A DNA stretch of 64,000 nt from Chaetorhynchus papuensis (Eukaryota; Chordata; Aves; Passeriformes; Rhipiduridae): positions 25,752 to 89,751 of the forward strand of contig VWYX01000842.1 in NCBI GenBank assembly GCA_013396525.1, written 5' to 3'. The notes below the pieces were generated by a model, which was not told the origin of the DNA, did no database searches, and saw nothing but the letters and a program-made list of their open reading frames with translations. Below, piece by piece: positions 24,416 to 33,900 of this stretch; the first letter of the stretch is position 1, and the number at the start of each line of letters is the position of its first letter. The translations under genes were made by a program, and so were the position numbers.

Positions 24416-26109
24416 GGACTGCCCTTCCCACCCCGGGTTACACTGCTCTGCCAAAGACCTTCAGCCCCCAGCAGCGAGGGGGACTGGGGACATGGGGACA
24501 CCAAGGAACCAAACTCGAGCACTGTGTTCTCCTGCCGGGAGGCGAAGGCTGGATCTTCACATTCTTTTTGTTTTTCCTAAACACCCTGTGTCTATTTAGA
24601 TGCCAAAATACCGTTGCTTGGCTATTACCTGTGGATTCATAACACCAAGTTCTCTGTTTTGCAAGAGCTTTCCTCGGTGTCTCACCACACAGGGAACTGG
24701 GAAAATGTGAGCAAGGGCTGGTTTCCACTGCCAGGATTTGCCATCAGAGAACAGTGATTCAGTTGCATCCTTTAAACCAACAAGTATTTGTTAAGTGCAT
24801 CTTACAACACCACGAGCAATTATAAAAAACCATTTCAGTGGAGCTGAATTTGTCAGTCTGACATTTATTACATTGCACAACAGAGCTGAAGAGCTGGCTT
24901 TGGTCACACTGCAGAACACGAATATTGGAATTTAACATTGGAGTGAAATGTTCAAACTCACAGCAGAAGGATGGTTGGGTTTAGTGTAAAACACAATGTT
25001 AGACCAAAGCCTTTGCCTTCAAATTTTCACTCAGATGGATGGGAATTTGGCTGATGTTGTGGGCAGTTATCACTGCCTGGAAGAAAAACATCTATATTAA
25101 AGTGTGTGCTGTACAAAACACCTGAGGCTGCAGCCTTCTAGACAGAGAGAGGCTTTCTGCCTCTGGGAGCGTGTAAAGCCCACAGCAGGCAACTCAGTGC
25201 CCCTCAGTGTTCACCTGCTTTTCACATCCTCACCGTTTCTAGCCATTTTGTTAAATTTAGGTCACTCTCATCACATTTTGCTGCTTGCACAACTCACCCC
25301 CCTCACCACTGCTACCAAATCATTTACAAGCAAGAAGACCAACCCTAACATCAACCGTTTCCTGACACAGGGACTAAAAAGCAGGGCAAAGATTTTGGGG
25401 ACTTTAAATACTTCCTTTAGCTGGAAAAGTGCACTGGACCCCAGGGGTGAGAAGAAAACTGGGGTGGGTTTGGTCTTGAGCAATGACAGTTCGTAAGTTG
25501 GACATAAATTTTAAATACATATATTTAACTGTATAAATACCTGTGTTCTTCATCTAGAAGACTCGATTTCCTGTCTTTCAAACAGTTTACACTGAAACAC
25601 TGCTCCCTCACAGCACCCCACAGCTGCTGCTGGATCTTCCAGCTATCCCAGCTCACAGCCGTGTGGCGGAGCACGGTGGAGTCACCGTCCCTGGAGGTGT
25701 CCAAAAACCACGTGGATGTGGCACCTGGGGACAAGGTTTAGTGCTGAACCTGGTGGTGGTGCTGGGCTGATGGCTGGGCTTGATGAGCTGCTAGGTCTTT
25801 CCCAACCTTAATGATTCCATGATCATAAGATTCAAAAATTAAATAAAAGGAAGTGAGCAATAAAGACATAGTGGATTTCAGATGTCAAATTATTCTCTCA
25901 TTTATTTTCTGGCAGCCCTTGAAAAAGGAGACAGAAAAGACACAGAGGCAACACCAGCAAGAGGCCTGCGGTCTGGTGGGGTATTGAAACCTGCTCTGTA
26001 TCACCTTGGAATAAATTTCTTTACCTAAAAATGGGTTTGAAACCTGTTTTTAAACAAGGTGTTAAAAGAGGCTTGAAGCTGAGGGAGAAACAGCAAATGA
26101 GCATTATTA
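24416..26109. other. Intergenic, no gene recognised
   Basis: Apart from one CR1 fragment at 25,671, I see nothing. Confidence 0.65.
25671..25828 (+). mobile_element. CR1 3' fragment (second subfamily)
   Basis: GTCCCTGGAGGTGTCCAAAA, then GTGGCACCTGGGGACAAGG, GATGGCTGGGCTTGATGA and CCAACCTTAATGATTCCATG are a sense CR1 of a different subfamily. Confidence 0.88.
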
Positions 26110-26510
26110 ATGATGCCTTGAGAGGCCCCCTAAAAACAGAGACTAGACAAAAATAAGGGAATAAAGGTGGGTATTTATTGGAAAGGCCTTCAAAGGTACC
26201 CCTGGGGAGCCAGAGGCTGCTGCCCAGATGGACCCCGAGATGGATGAGAGGTCACGAGTTCTTCCCACTTTTATAGGTTTGATTCATTTGCACCTCAGGG
26301 TTAAGTCTCCAGTTAAAGCTTCAGTTTAATGATGTAATTCCCGTCAGCTTGCCCCCCTCAGAGGCTCTTTGGTTTACACTTTTTGGGCCTAGGAGGGTCT
26401 GGGTGTCCTTGGAGAGCAGGCCCGGAGAGGCTTTGTTGTGTCTGCCCAGCAGGAGAGAGCAGAAATGAACAGGCTACAGGAAACTCCAGAGTTACACACT
26501 GGGCAGTGCA
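26110..26510 (-). mobile_element. Probable solo LTR of an endogenous retrovirus
   Basis: Read on the minus strand, the element has AGGCCTTTCCAATAAATACC (poly(A) signal), then a T-rich stretch and a terminal TTTTAGGGGGCCTCTCAAGG segment ending in CATCA near 26,110. Upstream is GC-rich LTR-like U3 sequence. It has no coding part. The right boundary is approximate and no target-site duplication was confirmed. Confidence 0.5.
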
Positions 26511-28746
26511 GGGTTTGAAAAATATAAAAGTTAAAACCTAAGGCATCACTAACTTCTGGACTTCTGCAAGGTCAAAAGAGCATCAGTTCAAAACAGCTTC
26601 CTCCCACCCTTACAAAGGGACATCCTAAACAAACTCTGGGACTGCCCACGGCACACGTTTGGATCCAAACCTCCCTCGTTTCAGCCTCTGCTCCCGTCCC
26701 TCGTCCCAGCCCACGACCCACAGCCAACAGCGAGAGCCCCAGAAGCAGGGGCTGACCGTCACACAAAAATGTCCTCAGGCAAATCCCGGGGGTTTGGTAA
26801 AACCGGACCAGAAGGATTTGCACTGAATCCACAGCTGCAAAGCATCAGTGTCTCTGCTTCCCAAACACGCTGGCGACATACTTCTCTCAATCTCTTTTAA
26901 AGCCATGGCGTTAATTCCGGTTTGTGTTTTCCAGCACACGCCCTAAACGAGCTGTGAGAAAGCGTCTGGAAGGTGTTAAGCGCCAGCGGGATGCAGAGGG
27001 TGCCTCCTCCGTTCTCCTCCTCATCCCAGAACTTACGGACCTGCCTGGCACAAGTCCCATGTCCCGTGCTGTCAGTGCTGGCCCAGCCATCCATCCCCCC
27101 CAGGCCATCCAAAAAGCTGGGTGAGGAGCAGAAATGCAGCTGCGTTACAAAATGGTACCAAACAAATGATATAACTTTAGAATCATGGAATGGTTTGGGT
27201 TGGGAGAGACCTTAAAGCCCATCCAGTCCCACCCCCTGCCATGGGAAGGGACACCTTCCACTATCCCAGCTTGCTCCAAACCCCATCCTACCTGGTCTTG
27301 GACACTGGCAGGGATGGGAGGTGCAGCTTTACTGGTGTAGTTTATTCTTCAATGGCAGAAGTTACAGCTTCACACCCAAATAAGCCCAGAGCTGCCTATT
27401 TTCCCTGCTCACTTTTGGCTTGCCTAAAGCCATATACGTGGATGAGAATTTGAGAGAGACACAAAGGCCAAAACCACCTCAAAGCTCCCAGGTTTCTGTG
27501 ACCAGTTTGGCCACAGCCTTCGAGGAGGGGTCACTGGAAAAGTGTTGTACTGATTAAGCACACAATATTTAAGTATAAAGTTGGTTTGATGTTAAATTCC
27601 CCGAGGTTTTTCTGACAGGTCTCAAGAAGGCCTCATGAATGGGCTGCTGGCTCCAGGTGAAGATGGAATGGCAGGGAAGCCCCAGGTGCTGCAGAACAGT
27701 CTCCTCTGCAGACATCAGAGCCAGCTCCCAGCCCAGCATCAGTGACCCTCTCACAGCTGGGGTTCCCCTTTCAGTGCCCCATTTGCCCCCTATCTCTCAG
27801 ACCTGGCTGTGTTTTTGGCACCCCTGAGATCCAGGTCCATCCCATCACATGGGTCTCTCCAAGCTCATGGCTGCCTGCTTTGGGAGTTCTGTTCCCAAAC
27901 ATCTCCCAGCCAAACCTAACGAAACCAGGAGCCTTTTGCCTTGGCCTTTGATCCCTAATTTCAGATTTGTGGGGCTTTGCACTCATGGGTTAAACAGCCA
28001 CATAAGGAATTCCTGTTCCTGTTGGAGCCAGTCCTGTGGGGTTTGGTTTGTCTAGAGTTTAAGGAGTCGCGTGTCCTCGCCTTGCCCCAGTGCCTGCTCC
28101 TCGCATGCACAGCAGCGCCGTGTTTGTGTTGCCATGGGGAATTCCTGGGAACCCTCACGGCCCCTGCCTTCCACCCTGCGTGAGAAGGGCCCTGTGTAAC
28201 CTCCTGGGTGAGTCACATCCCCACACAAACCTGTCCGTCCCAGGTGCCAGCAGCCAGCGAGGGGTGAATTTACAGCTCCAGGAAACGTCTGCTCGGCTTT
28301 GCTTCCAGTGAGCACCAGAGCAAACCCTGTTACGTCAACACAAGCGGTTGCACAACTGGCTCTGGCATTTGATCCCACATCCACTCCCGTGCACGAGCGG
28401 CTCTCCTGGAAAAGCAGCTCTGTAGGAAGAGCTCTGCAGGTGATCGCTCACACTGAGTGCTCAGGTTCTATCCCACAGACAAAACATGCCCAGGGGGATG
28501 GAGAAGGGCATTGGCTGCAGCCCCATTCCCTGCCAAAGGGATTTTCTTCTCACCAACACAAACACGCCGAGGTGTGTGTGCTCCAGAGCTCCAGTGCTTC
28601 CTGGGTCACTGGGATTTAGTCTGAGCATTCACTTCTGCTGGTAAAGGAAAAGGCAGGCAGAGATTTCCAGTGCCCATCCCAGCACTGGAGCCTGTCCCAG
28701 GGTCCCAAGGAAGAGAAGCTCAGGGCCAGGCTCGGTGTCGGGTGTC
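26511..28746. other. Intergenic, no gene recognised
   Basis: One CR1 fragment lies at 27,179. The sequence from about 27,600 to 28,700 is relatively GC-rich, with several short overlapping open frames on both strands but no recognisable domain. Confidence 0.6.
27179..27318 (-). mobile_element. CR1 3' fragment
   Basis: AGAATCATGGAATGGTTTGG, then AAAGCCCATCCAGTCCCACC and the GGGACACCTTCCACTATCCC block are an antisense CR1 terminus. Confidence 0.88.
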
Positions 28747-29053
28747 CCAGAGCCCACCAGAGCTGTTTTCCAGAGCCCACCAGAGTTGCTCTCCAGAGCC
28801 CACCAGAGTTGGTTTTCAGAGCTGGTTTCCAGAGCCCACCAGAGCTGTTTTCCAGAGCCCACCAGAGTTGCTCTCCAGAGCCCACCAGAGTTGCTCTCCA
28901 GAGCCCACCAGAGTTGGTTTCCAGAGCTGGTTTCCAGAGCCCACCAGAGTTGCTCTCCAGAGCCCACCAGAGTTGGTTTCCAGAGCCCACCAGAGTTGCT
29001 CTCCAGGGCCCACCAGAGCTGTTTTCCAGAACCCACCAGAGCTGTTTTCCAGG
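28747..29053. repeat. 23-bp minisatellite with 13-bp half-units
   Basis: Twelve 23-base units begin CCAGAGCCCACCAGAG (two of the last copies carry one substitution) and end in one of three 7-base variants: CTGTTTT, TTGCTCT or TTGGTTT. Two 13-base truncated units (CAGAGCTGGTTT core) at 28,816 and 28,921 divide the array into blocks. No stop codon occurs in several frames on both strands, which creates long spurious open frames. Confidence 0.96.
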
Positions 29054-29544
29054 AATTGAGCTCACCCCTAAGGCCTCACCACCAGACCTGCAGGGTGGCA
29101 CTTCAGGCGTGAAGGATCTCTCGTGTGCTGCCCCTACAGTAATGTTTGAAGTCCAAAATAATTCATTCTCTGAATCCACCTTTTTCTGCCTCCTAAGGAT
29201 CACACGCTGGGTTGGAAAAAAGTACTGTGCACACAAAGCAGAAGAACCAGGATTAAAGGGAGGGAAAATGAGAGACAAAGGATTACATTTCTAGGCATGG
29301 GAAAACTCTGTGTGGTTGGTGTCACACTGTGTGTCAGGGTTTTTCCTGCATTATTATTCTCCTTCCACATTATTTTTATGTCTAAGGAACTTCCCTGCTT
29401 TATAAGGAATCCAAGATTAAAGGCAGCAAAGACCCATCCTGTGCACTGTCAGTCTTGTGAGCTGCCTCACACCATCCAGCTGCTCCACATCTCTTCACAA
29501 AAAACCTGAAAATAGCCCATAAATTATCAAAATAAAACTGTCTG
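29054..29544. other. Intergenic spacer downstream of PLA2G4A
   Basis: The spacer lies between the minisatellite and the presumed PLA2G4A 3' end; nothing is recognised. Confidence 0.65.
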
Positions 29545-29568
29545 AAAACAGCAGGTGCCAAATATAGT

Positions 29569-29574
29569 TTTATT
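29569..29574 (-). terminator. Candidate distal poly(A) signal AATAAA
   Basis: TTTATT on the plus strand reads AATAAA on the PLA2G4A strand, about 1.27 kb after the stop. It is followed within about 25 bases by a GC-richer stretch (GGCACCTGCTG), a reasonable cleavage and downstream-element setting. Confidence 0.45.
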
Positions 29575-29805
29575 TTTTATCATCTGGTAACACTGTGACA
29601 ATATAAACTGTATAAAGCATGATAAAACTCTTCCATGAAACAGAGTAGGTACATATTATAAAATAAAAAATACAAATATTACATTACCGAAAGGAAATAC
29701 GACATTTAAAAGAAAATATTACAATAATATAATGGTACCAGTTCCTTTCTGTATTCCAGACTTTATGGAAAATGTTTAAATTATGCAGCACTAGGATAAG
29801 TTACT

Positions 29806-29811
29806 TTTATT
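29806..29811 (-). terminator. Candidate intermediate poly(A) signal AATAAA
   Basis: AATAAA on the gene strand about 1.04 kb after the stop codon. It is an alternative 3' end for PLA2G4A. Confidence 0.35.
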
Positions 29812-29907
29812 TTCTCTCTTGATTTTAAACATGCACTAACTCAAACAGAAATAAAACCTATTGATCAATACAGGAAATGTTATTTAACCACAGAACTTTG
29901 TGTGTAG

Positions 29908-29990
29908 ACTTGGACCAACCTGGGCTAGTGGGAGGGAATGAGATCAGCTTTAAGGTCCCTTCCACCCCCAAGCATTCCATGATTCTTTGG
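29908..29990 (+). mobile_element. CR1 3' fragment within the PLA2G4A 3'UTR region
   Basis: TTGGACCAACCTGGGCTAGT, then TTTAAGGTCCCTTCCACCCC and a CCATGATTCTTTGG end are a sense CR1 terminus. It lies opposite to PLA2G4A, so the mRNA would carry its antisense copy. Confidence 0.82.
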
Positions 29991-30282
29991 TGCAGTGGCT
30001 ATTAAAAGAAATGCATTGTAATTATTTCCCTTCCCAGGAATTTACTGATTTTAGCAATTAAAGTTTTCAGAGGTGCAGCTGCATTTTCTGTGCATTTGCA
30101 GAGTTACAGCAATACTGGTTGAGATGGCACTAAAATAATCTCTGTCCATGCACAGTCTTTCATTATTCCAAGTACTAAGAATATATTTTTAAAACAGCCC
30201 TTAAGGCTTCACATTCTTACCTGGGCACATTTTACCAATCCCCAGTAAACGTTGCCCCTGTCCCTTTGCAGAAATGTGTTGT

Positions 30283-30288
30283 TTTAAT
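30283..30288 (-). terminator. Candidate proximal poly(A) signal ATTAAA
   Basis: ATTAAA on the gene strand about 0.56 kb after the stop codon. If used, it would exclude the CR1 fragment from the mRNA. Confidence 0.3.
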
Positions 30289-30846
30289 CATGCTCAAATG
30301 CAAACTCACTGTCAATTTATGAAGAAACATTCTGGTCAGAAATACACAAACTGACAATAATTTAACACATGGTTGCCAGTAGGTCAAGAGTTCAAGCAAT
30401 GTAATTTTGAGGATTAAATAAGAAAAAGAAGATATCAGAGGTTTAGTTTTTTGCTGAGTGGTACAGACATTCTCAAACAGCAGTAAAGTGGGTTTCAATT
30501 TCTTTTTTCCAATTCCATCATATCCTTCAGGCCATGCCCAGTTTACATCAATTAAAAATCAATTACCCCCCAAAAGAAACCAGTGTTTACAATTTTACAA
30601 GAAAACATAAAGACACTGAACCCAATGATCTCCAACTAATTCCACAGTTTTAAAAAGGAGGATCTCAGCCTAATGAAATGTTTTTAGTTTTTAAAAAAGC
30701 AGTACAAAATGCTATCGGAACGTGAACGCCCACAAGACGACGTGTTCAGGAGTGTTGCACAGCCCCGTGAGGAGCAGGGATGCTCCACTAAGGTCCTTCT
30801 GACTCCAGTTCCAAAGGCAGAAGCAGCTCCTGGGAGGGCACAGCCT

Positions 30847-30978
30847 CTACGTGTGGTTGTTGTTGAGGTTGCTCTTGTTGAAGAACCTCCTGGCCTCCAC
30901 ACTGCTGAGGGACACGGAGCAGCGCGAGGGGTTCTGCTTCCTGTACTCGATGCTTTCCATCATCGCCTCCCTGATCAC
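30847..30978 (-). CDS. PLA2G4A: PLA2G4A last coding exon with TAG stop
   Basis: The exon has 43 codons plus stop, beginning VIREAMMESIEYRKQNP. SRCSVSLSSVEARRFFNK follows and includes the Ser equivalent to human Ser727 (Arg-Cys-Ser-Val). The last eight residues, SNLNNNHT, differ from the mammalian tail. The acceptor is CTGCAG. The stop is the reverse complement of CTA at 30,847-30,849. Confidence 0.96.
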   Translation of the reverse strand: MIREAMMESIEYRKQNPSRCSVSLSSVEARRFFNKSNLNNNHT

Positions 30979-33900
30979 CTGCAGGAACAACACAGCCAGC
31001 AGGAAACTCACATCTGAACCACTTTGAAAGGGACAGAAACAGCCCCTTCTGCTGGTAACAGCTGCTGCTCCCACTTTTAGCCCCGCTCCGTCAGTGAACA
31101 AAGGGATCGATGAGTTTTATTACAAACAGCATTTCCTGAGTGTATAAAACACTGATTTTAATGTGGTTAGTAAAAATATGAGGGAGGCCACCAACACCAA
31201 AGAAGTCACACAAAAACATACAGTATTTAAACAGCCCCAGTGAAACTCAGAAGGGTAAATCAAACATTGAGAGAATCCGTACTTCAAGGATGTAGAAAGT
31301 AATTATTATATTGAGAAAGATTATATCTTCACTTTTATTTCCTTTGTGCTGATGTAACAAGTTTTCTTCACTAAACTGATTAAAACCCCCATATCTTTAT
31401 CTGGGATGATCATTACACTTGTCAGATGTTGGGATCATGATGTCATGCTACACCAACTAGCAATTAAAAATAATTATTACTGAGTTAGCTGATAAAGAAA
31501 TTTCCTTCAGAGAAAATTTCCAGTGTCCTTTTTGTCCAATTAGACAAAATAAAAAGAGTATAAAATCCTGCACATCATGTTTACATCCTCCACAGTCCCC
31601 TTTGGTCAGTTATCCTGCATGGCTTGCAATGGTAAAATGGCAAAACCAAGGCAAGAACTGAATGAGAAAATCAGACAAACACTGAGGCAAGGCCCTGCAC
31701 CTTCGGTAGGGCAGATTTAGGGCTTTACTCTCATCACCCACTTCCCCCTTTAACAGCCCAGCCCCTTTAACCCCCACACTTACGTCCATGTTATTGAGGG
31801 TGTTGAACTCCATGAGGTCGTGGAGCCTCTTGAAAGCCTCGTTGGGATACCGGAAGTTGAAGGTTGAGAAAGGTGTATCTGCATCATCAAAAATATCAAA
31901 GTCTGCAAAATCCTTCTCTTCCTGTGTTTCTCTGGGAACGCCTGCACAGGACAAATACAAAAATTCCATCTAAATGCTAGGGCTGAGGATTTATTACCTT
32001 ATTTTTAATGGCTTCTTTGAATTCCCTAAGGATGGCACAGAGCTCAAGAGTTGTTTCAGAGACAAAACATCCCTAGTACATAACCACCAAGTGATTCCAG
32101 AGGAACAGGTGGATTCAGCATCAGGAATTGTGAGCTCACCTGGAGCTTTGTACTTCCTGAAGTCGATGTTGGCCAGCACGAAGTGGATGATGGTTGGACA
32201 GTCCTTCTCCGAGGAGGTGTCCTTTGGTTTGAACACATAACACTCCTTCATGCCCTCCCGGTCAAACACGTTGGGGTCTATCTTGGGGAAAGGAAGCTTG
32301 TTCATTTTGGCCCATTTCTCAGCCAGCAGGATTTCCTGGAAAGAGGAGAAAGACTCAGCTGCATAACAGCCTCCACTGCAAAGTGAGGTTTGCAGAGACA
32401 CGGGTCACGTGGGGTGGTTAAAGCAACCCATAAATTTTTAAATCTCCAACACAGGAAGGACATGGAAGGAATCCAGAGGAGGTACCAGGATGGTCAGAGG
32501 GATGGAGCAGCTCTGCTGGGAGGAAAGACTGGGAGAGCTGGGATTGTTCAGCCTGGAGAAGAGAAGCTTTAGGGTGACCTCACTGTGGCCTTGCAGTGCC
32601 TGAAGGAGCTGACAAGGAAAGATGCAGAGACTGTTTATAAGGGATGGAGGGGCACTGCCAGCTCCCACTGCCAGAGGGCAGGGTTAGATGGGATATTGGG
32701 AAGAAATCCTTCCCTCTGAGGGTGCTGAGGCCCTGGCACAGGGTGCCCAGAGAAGCTGTGGCTGCCCCTCAATCCCAGGAAGTGTCCAAGGCCAGGTTGG
32801 ACAGGACTTGGAGCACCCTGGGCTAGTGGAAGGTGTCCCTGCCCATGGCAGGGGTGGGATGAGGTTAATGTCCCTTCCAGCCCAAACCACCCTGTGGTTC
32901 CCAGGACTAATCAAGTCCATCTCAGCACAGATGACCCAGCAGGACAAACTGAGCACCCCACTCACCCTGCCCAGGCTCCACCACCTGCCGTGAGTCACAG
33001 GAAGGAATCTGCTCTGCCCCAGGAACCTGGGGGTGAATTTACAGAGCTGACAGCGAGGGAAAAGCCATCCATAATTTTACTTTGCAAAGGAGTTCCAGTG
33101 CTGTGGAAACCACTGGGAATTCCTAAACACCGGGCCACGCATTGTTGTACTCAGAGTCGATCCCCACACACAGCGGCCTCTCAAAGCACACCGAGTGAAG
33201 AGCTCTGGAAAACAGGCTTCTTTTTTCCTCATGACAACTCAGTAAACAAGATAATTTGTAAATAATGACTCAAAAGCATGTAATGAGGGTGTGTGAGAGG
33301 GAGGAGAGGGAAGGTCAACATCTTTAATCTTGGTTTTCAATGAAATAGGACCCTTCCTTGGGCGACTGTTTTGGATACGCAAGAGATTAAGAGATAGTGG
33401 GTGTAAAATGATAAACCAAGGCTCGAGTCATTGAGTTCAGCTGGCTGATTTCCCCACTGGAGTAAAATATTAGAGTGCTACCATAGAGACAGGCCCACTC
33501 CTGAAGTGGCATTTGCTCTTTGCAATGCACCAATGGGACAGAACGGGTTCCTGTTCCTGTCCTCTGCCTCAGGAACACACCAGTGTCTGCCTCAGCACAC
33601 ACCTATTTGTGCTTCACAATGGACCCTTCAAAAGAGCCTTCTGGAAAACCTGAGGCACCATCTAATTTTCCCACCATTTTTTATTGTGCCAAGGGATTTT
33701 TTACCTTTTGAAAACGACAACCTTCAGGATGCCACCTGAGTGCTAATAACACTCCATGTTCCCCAAAAAATTGCAGCTGACAAAGACAGAATGCTAAGAG
33801 TAGCAGGGGTGACTATACACAGCCTTTTGCACCGACTCCACGTGTGGAATATTAAAAAAGGGAGGAAAAAGATGTTTCAGAGGCAATGGCAGTGCTGTGT

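Larger units (their letters stand above)
29545..30846 (-). other. PLA2G4A: PLA2G4A 3'UTR (approximate extent)
   Basis: AT-rich DNA follows the stop codon on the gene strand. Candidate poly(A) signals on the minus strand are ATTAAA at 30,288-30,283, AATAAA at 29,811-29,806 and AATAAA at 29,574-29,569. The most distal would give a UTR of about 1.3 kb and the proximal about 0.6 kb. A CR1 fragment at about 29,908-29,990 lies inside the longer forms, in the opposite sense to the gene. The true end needs transcript data. Confidence 0.6.

Noticed and set aside
23536..24642. Open frames of about 270-340 codons on both strands
   Set aside because: They are almost entirely undetermined bases of the assembly gap.
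28400..28475. tRNA-like string with A-box-like AGCTCTGTAGGAAGAGC and B-box-like GGTTCTATCCC
   Set aside because: The two boxes are suggestive, but the acceptor and T stems do not pair, so it is not a functional tRNA. It may be a decayed tRNA-derived SINE, too weak to list as a feature.
28616..29294. Long overlapping open frames (up to 220 codons) with Trp/Gly/Ser- or Pro/Glu-rich repeats on both strands
   Set aside because: They are reading-frame shadows of the 23-bp minisatellite, which lacks stops in several frames. There is no splice context and no family resemblance.
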